A DNA stretch of 64,000 nt from contig DASYUL010000014.1 in assembly GCA_036001245.1 (NCBI GenBank), positions 1 to 64,000 on the forward strand, in the 5' to 3' direction. The position numbers were made by a program, and so were the translations under genes. The notes below the pieces were generated by a model that worked only from the letters and a program-made list of their open reading frames with translations, made no database searches and was not told where the DNA came from. Shown one piece after another: positions 1-7,772 of the stretch; positions within the stretch are counted from its first letter, which is position 1; each line of letters opens with the position of its first letter. The DNA comes from Gp7-AA6 sp036001245 (GTDB lineage Bacteria > Acidobacteriota > Thermoanaerobaculia > UBA5066 > Gp7-AA6).

Positions 1-54
1 TAGGTCGCGTTCGGCGCCGCGTTTGACTGGAATTCTTGGGAAGCCTAATTACAT

Positions 55-61
55 GTTATGC
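55..61 (+). other. Cassette junction core site (GTTATGC)
   Basis: GTTATGC has the form of an integron R' core site, where recombination occurs between G and TT. It is the exact reverse complement of the R'' box GCATAAC at 318-324, as expected if both belong to one gene cassette. The rest of the upstream attC or attI would lie in the first 54 bases, where I see no good L' box, so this site is called mainly through its partner. Confidence 0.55.
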
Positions 62-91
62 GCGCTCGGCAAAGCCGTCGCAAGTTGAACG

Positions 92-323
92 ATGGAATAC
101 GATCAGGGCGAAATCGACGAGACGGTTTTAGCGCTGCTGTACCTGACGCTTCACGACGGAGCGCGCGCGTGGAAAGGCTTCGATTTCGCAGTCATGGACC
201 GGCTATTCGAAAAGGGTCTGATCCTCGATCCGAGAGGCAAGACGAAGTCCGTCGTGTTTACCGGAGGAGGGCCTGGCTCGGTCGAAAGCTCTCTTCGAGG
301 CCAAATTTGGCAAGCGCGCATAA
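92..323 (+). pseudogene. DUF6429-like cassette gene, frameshifted
   Basis: The first 57 residues (MEYDQGEIDETV..., then LYLTLHDG and KGFDF) look like the small DUF6429 family of unknown function, from memory of its conserved start. After VVFT the frame goes wrong. Skipping the single G at 263 restores EEGLARSKALFEAKFGKRA and a TAA at 321-323, the natural end of the family. As it stands the ORF runs on to 397 through the attC site. The cause is either a real one-base insertion, making a pseudogene, or a consensus error in the run of G and A. The gene fills cassette 1 between the core site at 55-61 and attC1, with no strong ribosome binding site, which is common for cassette genes. Confidence 0.6.
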
Positions 324-414
324 CATGGCGTTGCAGCGGACTCGCCGCCCTCGCATTCGCTCGGACCGCTCGCTTTGCTCGCTCGGCTCGCCGCTGAACG
401 CCCAGCCGTTAGCC
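318..414 (+). other. Integron attC site 1 (97 bp)
   Basis: The order is R'' GCATAAC (318-324), L'' GGCGTTGCAGCGG (327-339), a GC-rich variable stem, L' CCGCTGAACGCC (391-402) and R' GTTAGCC (408-414). L'' and L' are perfectly complementary except for one extra G in L''. That unpaired base is the extrahelical base that orients attC sites for integron integrases. The site lies directly after the stop of the DUF6429-like gene, as in gene cassettes. Confidence 0.82.
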
Positions 415-463
415 CGTCCAAACAACAATCGTTCAGAGGACCAACACAATTAGGAGGATGCCA

Positions 464-778
464 ATGAAATACGTGATCAGCTGGTTCGAACGCCCGCAGG
501 GCTCTCCCATCGAGTACGAGAATGCCCAGAAGCGAATCCTTGAGGTATTCGGTCAATGGAAGGCGCCCGACAATTTCAAGATCGAATTCTTCGTGATACG
601 AGTCGGCGAGTGGGGTGGGCATATGCTGGTAGAGTGCGACGATCCGGTGACCATTCACAAGTTTTGTTCGATGCTTCCTGCTTTCGTATTCGAGGCGCGA
701 CCCGTCATTACGGTCGAGGAAGCCGTCCGCGGCGAACTCGAGGTAATTACCTGGCGAGATGGACTGAAACGCAAGTGA
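464..778 (+). CDS. DUF3303-like small protein (cassette gene)
   Basis: This 104-residue protein starts MKYVISWFERPQGSP and contains EVFGQWKAPDNFKI and GGHMLVECDD. It resembles the DUF3303 family of small dimeric alpha-beta barrel-like proteins of unknown function. The ATG at 464 is preferred over the one at 458 because AGGAGG at 452-457 lies 6 bases upstream of it. The gene is the sole content of cassette 2: it begins 50 bases after the R' of attC1 and ends 35 bases before the R'' of attC2. It looks intact. Family assignment is from recalled motifs, and a cellular role cannot be given. Confidence 0.75.
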   Translation: MKYVISWFERPQGSPIEYENAQKRILEVFGQWKAPDNFKIEFFVIRVGEWGGHMLVECDDPVTIHKFCSMLPAFVFEARPVITVEEAVRGELEVITWRDGLKRK

Positions 779-813
779 TGGTGGCCATCGCCTTCGGCTC
801 CGGCCAGACCGCG

Positions 814-874
814 GGCTAACAACGGGCATGCAGCGGACGGCGCCGCGCGCCGCCGCTGATGCCGAGCGTTACGC
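814..874 (+). other. Integron attC site 2 (61 bp)
   Basis: R'' is GGCTAAC (814-820), L'' is GGCATGCAGCGG (825-836), L' is CCGCTGATGCC (853-863) and R' is GTTACGC (868-874). L'' pairs with L' leaving one extra G, as in attC1. The R'' box is the exact reverse complement of the R' of attC1 (GTTAGCC, 408-414). This is the diagnostic relation for a cassette that can circularise, so cassette 2 is bounded at both ends. Confidence 0.85.
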
Positions 875-1132
875 CTCACAAAGCATCGAAGAAGTCAGAA
901 TAACCTGAACTTGACGAGCTTGGCCAACGCGTTCAGGATAATCACCTCCCTGATCGAGACATGCGCAATTGATCTGGGAGTGGTACGCGGGAAGCCTCGA
1001 CTGGAGGATTCTATGGGCAGGATCACTCGTCGCGATTTCGTAAGTATTAGTGCCGCGGGCGGGCTCGTAGCTCTTGGATCTGATCCGGCACACTTTGACC
1101 GCCGGCTGGATGAAAGCGAAGGAGGAAGACCG

Positions 1133-1465
1133 ATGCCGTTCTACCTGACCCGGTTCAGTTACACGCCAGCGACATGGGCGAAGCTCATCAAGAACCCTGA
1201 GGACCGCCGAGCGGCAGCCAAGCAGTACATCGAGGCGGTCGGCGGAAAGCTGCACGGTTTCTGGTATGCCTTCGGCGATCACGACGGATACAACTTGTGG
1301 GAGGCTCCGGATAACGTCTCGATGGCAGCCACGGCGATCGCGATCAGCGCCGGCGGAGCGCTGAGCTCCCTCCAGACGACTGCCTTGCTAACCGTTGAGG
1401 AGACGCTCGCGGCCCTGAAAAAGGGCTCGTCCATCGCGTATCGGCCACCGGGGGAGAAACGATAG
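1133..1465 (+). CDS. GYD domain protein
   Basis: The protein starts MPFYLTRFSYTPATWAKLIKNPEDR and contains GGKLHGFWYAFGDHDGY and ALLTVEETLAALKK, which match the GYD domain family of about 100 residues and unknown function. The ATG at 1133 follows GGAGGA (1121-1126) at good spacing and gives the usual family length of 110 residues. The same frame opens further upstream with another ATG at 1013, preceded by GGAGGA (1003-1008). That form would add 40 residues beginning MGRITRRDFVSISAAGG, which resembles a twin-arginine signal. Both starts have a ribosome binding site, so two forms or a decayed export signal are possible. Confidence 0.75.
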   Translation: MPFYLTRFSYTPATWAKLIKNPEDRRAAAKQYIEAVGGKLHGFWYAFGDHDGYNLWEAPDNVSMAATAIAISAGGALSSLQTTALLTVEETLAALKKGSSIAYRPPGEKR

Positions 1466-1592
1466 GAGCACTCCTCGCTCGAATCGGTCTTGGTCTACCT
1501 TGTAAGCGGCCGGATTGTCCGGTTGCGCCGGAGCAATAATGGGGTACTGGCCAAGCACGTCAGCCTCAGAGAGCTTCTCGATATGGCGCTCC

Positions 1593-1811
1593 ATGGAAGG
1601 GGCCGAGCGGGCGACGCGTCAGCGGCTGTGGCCAGGCATCGCGGTTGGTCAGCTGGTCGGCTTTTCACTCGGCGGGCCCCGGGCGCCGTGGCTGGCCGTG
1701 TGGCTGACCGTCTACGTGCAGCTTTTTTTCTGGGCACTGGTCTGGGAGACCGTTCGAGTACTCTGGAATCAGCTGCGCGAGTGGGAGGCGAAACGTGCGG
1801 TTCGCGTCTAA
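1593..1811 (+). CDS. Small membrane protein, unknown
   Basis: This 72-residue ORF has a basic N-terminus (MEGAERATRQRLW), a glycine-rich hydrophobic stretch and one strong transmembrane segment (LAVWLTVYVQLFFWALVWETV), ending in a charged tail. No family is recognised and the ribosome binding site is weak. An in-frame upstream ATG at 1539 is possible. It sits in the accessory region directly before an attC-like hairpin, so it could be a further cassette gene. Real but uncertain. Confidence 0.4.
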   Translation: MEGAERATRQRLWPGIAVGQLVGFSLGGPRAPWLAVWLTVYVQLFFWALVWETVRVLWNQLREWEAKRAVRV

Positions 1812-1860
1812 ACATGGAGTTGGAGCGGACTCAACGCGCTCCTATGCGCGTGGGCCGCTC
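1807..1860 (+). other. Degraded attC-like hairpin
   Basis: Right after the stop of the small membrane protein, a TAAAC box is followed by GGAGCGG, an inner inverted repeat ACGCGC...GCGCGT and CCGCTCC. This resembles the L''/L' arrangement of the two attC sites upstream. No R' box (GTTRRRY) follows, and the TAAAC box does not match the GCGTAAC expected from the R' of attC2. It is probably a decayed cassette end or an unrelated hairpin. Confidence 0.3.
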
Positions 1861-1884
1861 CCGGCTCTTTGATGAAGTCTCGGC

Positions 1885-2619
1885 ATGACGAGCGACGCAT
1901 CGGAGTTGGTGAAAGGCCCGGTCGAAGTGGCAGTTGCGCTGCCACGCGATGATCCTTTCGCCGCGGGCCTGCGCGGATTCGGACCGCTCGGAATCCTTGC
2001 GATTCTTCTCATCCTCCTCACCGGCAATGTGGTCCTCGAAAACATGGTGGTTCTGCCGATCGGCGCCGTTCTGGCGCTGCTCTGGGCGTGGCGATCGCGC
2101 ACGCCATGGCGCGAGATCGGCTACGTACGGCCCGGGAGCTGGATCGACGCTCTGGCCGGCGGCCTCGCTCTCGGCATCGCGTTCAAATTCCTGATGAAGG
2201 CGATCGTGATGCCGCTTTTCGGCGCCGATCCAATCAATCAGGCGTACCACTTCCTCTCAAGAAACCGCGCTCTGCTGCCCGCAGCCCTGTTGGCCATGAT
2301 CGTCGCGGGATTCGCGGAAGAGACCGTATTCCGGGGGTACATGTTCGAACGGTTCGGCAAGCTCTTCGGGTCCGGCGTCGGCGCAAAAGCCTCGATCGTG
2401 CTGATCTCCTCCGCGTGGTTTGCACTGGGCCACTACACCTATCAGGGGCTCGCCGGCGTCGAACAGGCCGCGATCACCGGACTCGTGTTCGGGACGATCT
2501 TCGCGTTCACGGGCAGAATCTTCATGATCATGGTTGCGCATGCCGCGTTCGATCTGACCGCGCTCGCCATGATCTATTGGAATCTCGAATCCGACGTGGC
2601 CCACCTCGTCTTCGGATAA
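1885..2619 (+). CDS. CPBP family intramembrane metalloprotease
   Basis: This 244-residue polytopic membrane protein has about six hydrophobic segments from residue 30 onward. The motif GFAEETVFRGYMFERF carries the conserved EE...R pair of the CPBP (CAAX protease and bacteriocin-processing) family. Downstream GHYTYQG and MVAHAAFDLTAL give the conserved histidines. Such proteins cleave or process membrane-bound peptides, and many accompany bacteriocin or prenylation-like systems. No obvious substrate gene is next to it. It lies in the accessory segment 16 bases before a truncated membrane ORF. Confidence 0.85.
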   Translation: MTSDASELVKGPVEVAVALPRDDPFAAGLRGFGPLGILAILLILLTGNVVLENMVVLPIGAVLALLWAWRSRTPWREIGYVRPGSWIDALAGGLALGIAFKFLMKAIVMPLFGADPINQAYHFLSRNRALLPAALLAMIVAGFAEETVFRGYMFERFGKLFGSGVGAKASIVLISSAWFALGHYTYQGLAGVEQAAITGLVFGTIFAFTGRIFMIMVAHAAFDLTALAMIYWNLESDVAHLVFG

Positions 2620-2634
2620 CCCGGGCGAAACACG

Positions 2635-2928
2635 ATGCCGACGTCCGAGCTGCCTGGCTACTTCACCGCGGAGAAGCACGGCGCGGTTCTGATCGCAATC
2701 CTCGGAGTGGTCGGCACCGTCCTTGCCGCATACCTCTGGCTGACGAAGAGCTCGTTCCGCGCAATGGCCTGGCCTCTGGTCATCATCGGGATAGGGCAAC
2801 TGGCGATCGGTACGGGCGCGCGCTCGCGTACACGCGATGGCTCGTCGAGCTCTCAGGGAGCCGCCGAGCTCACCCGAGCGGAGTCGCGCCTGCGGAAGAT
2901 CCACGAGATCGCGATTCCCAGAAGGTAG
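2635..2928 (+). CDS. Truncated small membrane protein fused to antisense tatC
   Basis: Residues 1-60 (MPTSELPGYFTAEKHG, then two hydrophobic segments LIAILGVVGTVLAAYLW and MAWPLVIIGIGQLAIG) look like a genuine small membrane protein. The remaining residues, beginning near SRTRDGSSSSQG, are low-complexity and run antisense into the 3' end of tatC (2853 onward). The most likely reading is a gene cut at about 2815-2825, where accessory DNA joins the core chromosome. The original function is unknown. Confidence 0.4.
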   Translation: MPTSELPGYFTAEKHGAVLIAILGVVGTVLAAYLWLTKSSFRAMAWPLVIIGIGQLAIGTGARSRTRDGSSSSQGAAELTRAESRLRKIHEIAIPRR

Positions 2929-3668
2929 AGCGCGAGCATCGGGACCGCGAAGACGGTCTGCGTCGCGACGTCGGGGGTCGGCGTGATTACCGCGGCGATG
3001 ATGAAGACCACCAGCACCGCGTACTTGAACTTCTTCAGCAGCCAGCGCTCCGACACGACTCCCATCCGGGTCAGGAAGAAGATCACGATCGGCAGCTCGA
3101 AACAGATTCCCAGGCCGAGGATGATCTTCGACGCGGTCGAAAGGTACTCGTTGATCGTGATCACCGCCTGAAACTGGGACCCCATCCCCACGAGGAAGCC
3201 CACGACGACGGGGAAGGCCTCGAAATACCCGAATGCGCAGCCGCAGAGGAAAAAGAAGACGCTCGCAAGAAGAAACGGAATCGCGAAGCGCTTTTCGCGG
3301 CGGTACAGGGCCGGGGCGATGAAGAGCCACAGCTGCCACAGGATGATCGGCGACGCGAGAATGAGCCCTCCTAAGAGCGCGACCCGGAAGTACAGGAGAA
3401 ACGGCTCCGTCAGCGTCGTGTAGGCGAGGTTCTGTCCGGGCGGGAGGAAACGGCGCACCGGGCGCGCGAGGACCTCGAAGAGCCAATCCGCTCGGGACCA
3501 CGCGATCCCGAATGCGGCCGCCAGCGCGATCAACGACGTGATGAGCCGGCGGCGGAACTCCTCGAGGTGCTCGAAGAACCCCATGCGCGGGAGCTCGTCC
3601 TCGCCGGGATGAGACCGCCCCTGGAGCGCACCCGACGGCTCATCCGACGCGGGACCGACGAGCTTCAC
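2853..3668 (-). CDS. tatC: Sec-independent protein translocase TatC
   Basis: This 271-residue protein is the multispanning core of the twin-arginine translocase, which binds signal peptides of folded export substrates. The signature MGFFEHLEEFRRRLITSLIAL is near the N-terminus, and the conserved segment LTEPFLLYFRVALLGGLILASPIILWQLW follows. Six membrane segments can be seen. About 28 residues precede the family start MGFFEHLEEFR, so an internal start is possible. It lies 28 bases downstream of a tatB-like gene, in the usual operon order. Confidence 0.95.
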   Translation of the reverse strand: MKLVGPASDEPSGALQGRSHPGEDELPRMGFFEHLEEFRRRLITSLIALAAAFGIAWSRADWLFEVLARPVRRFLPPGQNLAYTTLTEPFLLYFRVALLGGLILASPIILWQLWLFIAPALYRREKRFAIPFLLASVFFFLCGCAFGYFEAFPVVVGFLVGMGSQFQAVITINEYLSTASKIILGLGICFELPIVIFFLTRMGVVSERWLLKKFKYAVLVVFIIAAVITPTPDVATQTVFAVPMLALYLLGIAISWIFRRRDSARVSSAAP

Positions 3669-3696
3669 GAGAGCGGCGCGCTGGCCCGCGCGTCCG

Positions 3697-4050
3697 TCAA
3701 GAAGGGCGAATCGGAGCCGCCGGCGGCGCGGCGTCTTCGGGCTGGTTCTCGGCCGCCGAAGCCGGCGAGGAGGGAGCCGTACCGACCGCGGCCGAGGAGG
3801 CGACCGTGTTCCGAATCTCCCCCACCCGTTCCTTGACCGAGGCCACTTCGTCCCGGACCGCCGAGACCTGGTGCTTTCCTTGCTCGATCTCGTCCTCGAT
3901 GGTGCGCTTCAGGTCATCCGATGCCCGTTTGAACTCGGCGAGTCCCCGGCCGAGAGACTTGCCGAGCTCCGGGAGCTTCCGCGGTCCGAAGACGAGGAGG
4001 GCGACGAGAAAAATCAGGATGAGCTCGGGCATTCCAATGGGGCCGAACAT
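3697..4050 (-). CDS. tatB: TatA/TatB family translocase subunit
   Basis: This 117-residue protein begins MFGPIGMPELILIFLVALLV, followed by FGPRKLPELGKSLGRGLAEFKRA, the conserved hinge and amphipathic helix of TatA/B. The long charged coil (residues 45-85) and Pro/Ala-rich tail favour TatB over TatA, though one protein can do both jobs. The ATG at 4050 gives the standard family start. The frame stays open far upstream, but that part is antisense to the protease gene. It forms an operon with tatC and is divergent from the ctpA-like gene. Confidence 0.9.
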   Translation of the reverse strand: MFGPIGMPELILIFLVALLVFGPRKLPELGKSLGRGLAEFKRASDDLKRTIEDEIEQGKHQVSAVRDEVASVKERVGEIRNTVASSAAVGTAPSSPASAAENQPEDAAPPAAPIRPS

Positions 4051-4134
4051 GTTTGCGTACTCCGTGAGGGATTCTACGCCCGACGAGGTCCCGGAATGCG
4101 CCCGTGGCACAATGACGCCGTCAGGAGGAACTGA

Positions 4135-5748
4135 GTGAGCCAGACCCGTTCCCGTTTTTTCATTGCCGCGCTGATCGTGGCCGTCTCCACGCTCGCGGGA
4201 GGCGCCTTCGCGGCGATCGTGTTCGCCGCTCCCGAACGGGAGGCGCCGCCCCTCGACGAGTACGCCGACATCCTGACGACGCTCTCGGAGTGGTCCCCTC
4301 AGCCGATCGCGCCGGAGCAGTTCGTGTACGCCTCGATCCACGGCATGCTGTCGCGGCTCGACCCTCACACGGCGTTCCTCGAGCCTGAGGACTTCTCGGC
4401 CATGCGGGAGAAGCAGCAGGGCTCGTTTTTCGGGCTGGGCATCCAGATCCAGAAACGGATGGGTCGGATCACCGTGATCGCGCCGATGGAGGGCACGCCC
4501 GCCTACAAGCTGGGCGTCCGGGCCGGGGACGTCATCACGCACATCGAAGACGAGGAGATCAAGGAAGACGTCACGACGGACGAAGTCGTTCGCAAGCTGC
4601 GGGGCCCGAAAGGCAGCCAGGTGACGATCACGATCCGGCGGGCGGGAATCGACGAGCCGATCAAGATGACGATCACGCGCGCCGCGATCCCGACCTACTC
4701 GGTTCGATACGCCTTCATGCTGGCGCCCGAAGTGGGCTACATGCTGCTCGCCGACTTCACCCACACGTCCAGCCGAGAGCTGAAGGCCGCGATCGAGCGT
4801 CTCGAGAAGCAGGGGATGAAGAAGCTCCTGCTCGACCTCCGCGGGAACCCGGGCGGCGTGCTCGAGCAGTCCGTCGACGTCGCCGACGTCTTCCTGGAGC
4901 ACGGCTCGAAGGTCGTCTATACGCGCGGCCGGACGAGCTCCTCGGCGCAGGATTACGTCGCGCCCGGCGACGGCTACCACTTCGACAAGCCCCTCGTCGT
5001 CCTCGTCAACCGCGGGTCGGCGTCCGCCTCGGAGATCGTCGCGGGAGCGATCCAGGACCACGATCGCGGGCTGATCGTCGGACAGCGCACGTGGGGCAAG
5101 GGGCTCGTTCAGAGCGTCTACACGCTACCCTACGGAGCCGGGCTCGCCCTGACGACCGCCAAGTACTACACGCCGTCCGGAAGGTGGATCCAGAGGGACT
5201 TCACCGACCTGCTCGCTTACGTCAACCCCGACGACTCGGAGTCGCAGGTCGAGGAGACCGAGCCGCCGACGAAGAAGGAGGGCGAAGTCTTCTACACCGA
5301 CGCGGGCCGGGTCGTGTACGCGGCCGGCGGCATCACGCCGGACGTGGCAGTCAAGAACAACCGCGACTCCAAGCTCCTCACCCAGGTCCTCGCCCGGAAC
5401 CTGCCGTTCAACTTCGCCGTGAACTGGCTCGTCAAACACCCGGACGTGTCGCGCGACGTCGCAGTCACGCCCGCAATGCGCGAGGAGTTCTTCCGCTTCG
5501 CGGAGACGTCGCGGTTTTCGACGGCGGAAGAGCTGAAGCGGATGTGGAACGAGGATCCCAACCGGGAGCTCGTCGATCTGGCGATCCGCATCGAGCTCGT
5601 GAACGCGAAATACGGCCTCGAAGCGGGATGGGCGGTCCGCGCGACCGGCGACTCCCAGATCCAGAAGGCGATCACGCAGTTCGGCGAGGCCGAGCGGATC
5701 GCGGCTCTCCCCAAGAAGAAGAATCCCGCCCGCGCTTCGCGGGGGTAG
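4135..5748 (+). CDS. ctpA: Carboxy-terminal processing protease (S41, CtpA-like)
   Basis: This 537-residue exported serine protease cleaves C-termini of periplasmic proteins. An N-terminal signal or anchor (FFIAALIVAVSTLAGGAFA) is followed by a PDZ domain at about residues 95-175 (FFGLGIQI, PAYKLGVRAGDVI). The S41 domain has the SASASEI motif with Ser297, and Lys322 in GKG exactly 25 residues later, the spacing of the Ser-Lys dyad in Prc. GTG at 4135 is the start, next to a divergent tat operon. The C-terminal 150 residues are less conserved and end with a basic tail. Confidence 0.93.
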   Translation: MSQTRSRFFIAALIVAVSTLAGGAFAAIVFAAPEREAPPLDEYADILTTLSEWSPQPIAPEQFVYASIHGMLSRLDPHTAFLEPEDFSAMREKQQGSFFGLGIQIQKRMGRITVIAPMEGTPAYKLGVRAGDVITHIEDEEIKEDVTTDEVVRKLRGPKGSQVTITIRRAGIDEPIKMTITRAAIPTYSVRYAFMLAPEVGYMLLADFTHTSSRELKAAIERLEKQGMKKLLLDLRGNPGGVLEQSVDVADVFLEHGSKVVYTRGRTSSSAQDYVAPGDGYHFDKPLVVLVNRGSASASEIVAGAIQDHDRGLIVGQRTWGKGLVQSVYTLPYGAGLALTTAKYYTPSGRWIQRDFTDLLAYVNPDDSESQVEETEPPTKKEGEVFYTDAGRVVYAAGGITPDVAVKNNRDSKLLTQVLARNLPFNFAVNWLVKHPDVSRDVAVTPAMREEFFRFAETSRFSTAEELKRMWNEDPNRELVDLAIRIELVNAKYGLEAGWAVRATGDSQIQKAITQFGEAERIAALPKKKNPARASRG

Positions 5749-5918
5749 CTGCGCAGCCGCGCCTGGTCGCGGCGCGAGGAGTCTCCTGAGGTAATCGAGG
5801 GAGGAGCCTCGCGCCGCGGGAGCGGGAGCGAGCGAGGGAGCAGGCGAGCGGTCGAGCCGGATTTGGCGAGCCGCTCGCCGGTGCGTGAGCAGCTCCCGAC
5901 CGAGTGAACCGCGACGGT

Positions 5919-7613
5919 CTATTGGTGCGTCAGCACGTTGTTGTTGACGACGAACTTGCGGCGCCCGATCTCCGTGCGGCGCGGGGTTCCGAACTGCTGA
6001 TCCACGACGTAGATGACGAGATCGTGCTCGGAATCGGAGAGGCGTGTGGTGTCGAGGTTGAACGAGAAGCCGACCGAGGCCGACGGGACGCGCGGATCCG
6101 TGGCCGGAACGTCCGGACGGGAGAGGCCGTACGTCGCCGTTCCGACGACCTGGCCGTCGACGTCGACCTCGATCCGCTGGACGCCGTTGAAGTCGAACGC
6201 CCAGCCGAACACGTTGAAGATTCCGTTGATGAATTGGTAGTCCGACGGCGTGTCGATAAAGCCGAAGGCCGGGAAGTCGGCGCCGGTCGGGTCGCAGAAG
6301 ACGTCGACGGACATCGCGCCGAGCTGTGTGACCGTCTCTTCTTCGTCACCGACGCGCACGGCGAGCGTGTGTTTTCCGGGCCGCGTGAATCCGACGACGT
6401 CGAACAGGCTCGGATCGGCCGTCGGAACGGTGATCCCGATCAGGCCGGAGGGGTCGGTCGAGCTTCGAATCAGTCCGAAGGAGAAGAGGAACCCGGCGTT
6501 GTCGGCGTTCACGTATCCGGAGTAGTTGCGGGCGACATCCGGACGGTTGATGCCGTAGCAGTTCACGAGGGCGCCGCTGCTCAACTGAACGCAATCGGTG
6601 CGCGTGTTCGCGATGATCGCGCCGTCCAGCAGGAGCTCGACGTACGACACCTGTCCCGCGTCGAGACGCGCGCCGACGTCCAGCGCCCATCCCGCGACGA
6701 TGTTCGTGAGCACGAACCCGCAGACCTCCGGGGTGCACGGCGAAGGGAGCCCGACCTCGATCGTCGTGCAGAACAGGTTGGACTTGTCGAGCGGAAAGTC
6801 GATCTGCCCGAAGGGAGCGAGGTTTGCCCCGTTGTTGATGACCTGGATCGTCCGGGTCCCGATCACGCGCGAAGCCCCGCGGTTGTCGGTCACGCGAACC
6901 GAGAGCTGGTGAATGCCGTTGATGAGCTTGGTCGTGTCGACGTTCGCCTGGAAACCTGAGTAGAGCGAGTTCGGCACGTCGGGGAAGGCCGCGGCCACGT
7001 CGGGACGCGTCGTACCGTAGATCGCGGTCGAGGGGAGGCCGCGTCCGACGGCTCCGGCCACGATCTGGCCGTCCATCAGGAAGTCGACGTGATCGACGTC
7101 TTCGTCGTCGACGGCCCAGCCGGAGACCGGGAGAGGACCGTCGGTTCCCTCGAGTCCGGCCGGGCCGGGGATGTCGATGAAGCCGAACGGCGCCTGGTTG
7201 ACGGTGTTATCGACGATGACGGTGAACGGCCCGATGATGAACGTCGACTGGCTCGCCTCCGTCACGCGGATCGCGATCGAGTGCGCTCCGTCCCCGAAGC
7301 GCCGCGCCAGAAAGGACGTGACGAACCCCGGATTGGGCGTCGCGCTGTTCGCGTAGGTCGGAAAGACCTCGAGCACGTCGGCTCGAGGCAGGTTCGTATC
7401 CGCGCGATTCGCGAAGGTCCCGTCGACTAAGAGCTCGACCTTGTCGATCGCGTTGAAATCGAGCACCCACCCCGTGACTTTGACCACGCCGGAGACCCGC
7501 TGGCCCTGGGTCGGCTGGTCGATGACCCCGATCGGCTGGGCGGAGACGGACGTCGCGATCAACCCGGCTCCGATGAACAGAAGTGCCAGGAGCCCGGGCG
7601 ACTTCCTTCGCAT
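5919..7613 (-). CDS. Secreted protein with four Ig-like repeats
   Basis: This 564-residue protein has a signal peptide (LLALLFIGAGLIATSVSA) and four related domains of about 115-160 residues. Each follows the pattern P-x-G-x-I-D-x-P, V-x-GWxxD, VxLLVDG, RPDV, F and VRV. They look like bacterial Ig-like beta-sandwich domains of the type found in surface proteins and at the end of exported enzymes. No enzymatic domain is visible. Repeat three is longer and contains several Cys. It is transcribed alone, divergent from the flippase-like gene across about 160 bases. Possible roles include adhesion or matrix scaffolding. Confidence 0.75.
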   Translation of the reverse strand: MRRKSPGLLALLFIGAGLIATSVSAQPIGVIDQPTQGQRVSGVVKVTGWVLDFNAIDKVELLVDGTFANRADTNLPRADVLEVFPTYANSATPNPGFVTSFLARRFGDGAHSIAIRVTEASQSTFIIGPFTVIVDNTVNQAPFGFIDIPGPAGLEGTDGPLPVSGWAVDDEDVDHVDFLMDGQIVAGAVGRGLPSTAIYGTTRPDVAAAFPDVPNSLYSGFQANVDTTKLINGIHQLSVRVTDNRGASRVIGTRTIQVINNGANLAPFGQIDFPLDKSNLFCTTIEVGLPSPCTPEVCGFVLTNIVAGWALDVGARLDAGQVSYVELLLDGAIIANTRTDCVQLSSGALVNCYGINRPDVARNYSGYVNADNAGFLFSFGLIRSSTDPSGLIGITVPTADPSLFDVVGFTRPGKHTLAVRVGDEEETVTQLGAMSVDVFCDPTGADFPAFGFIDTPSDYQFINGIFNVFGWAFDFNGVQRIEVDVDGQVVGTATYGLSRPDVPATDPRVPSASVGFSFNLDTTRLSDSEHDLVIYVVDQQFGTPRRTEIGRRKFVVNNNVLTHQ

Positions 7614-7772
7614 GCGTTTCCTCCCGAAAATTTAAGAAAAGAATGAGCAAAATGGGGTGGAAAGTCAAGCTCCGTCAGAACTTCGCCTCATTTTTTTCGG
7701 CGAAATCGACACGAAAGATGCCAAGCTCTTCGCGTTGCAGTCGAGAGTTCGAAGCCGACCGTCCGCCTCGCC

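Noticed and set aside
58..453. 131-residue frame overlapping the DUF6429-like gene and attC1
   Set aside because: Arg-rich shadow frame that runs through the attC site; the DUF6429 match lies in another frame.
4051..5061. Long N-terminal extension of TatB
   Set aside because: It lies antisense to the S41 protease gene; the TatA/B fold starts at the ATG at 4050.
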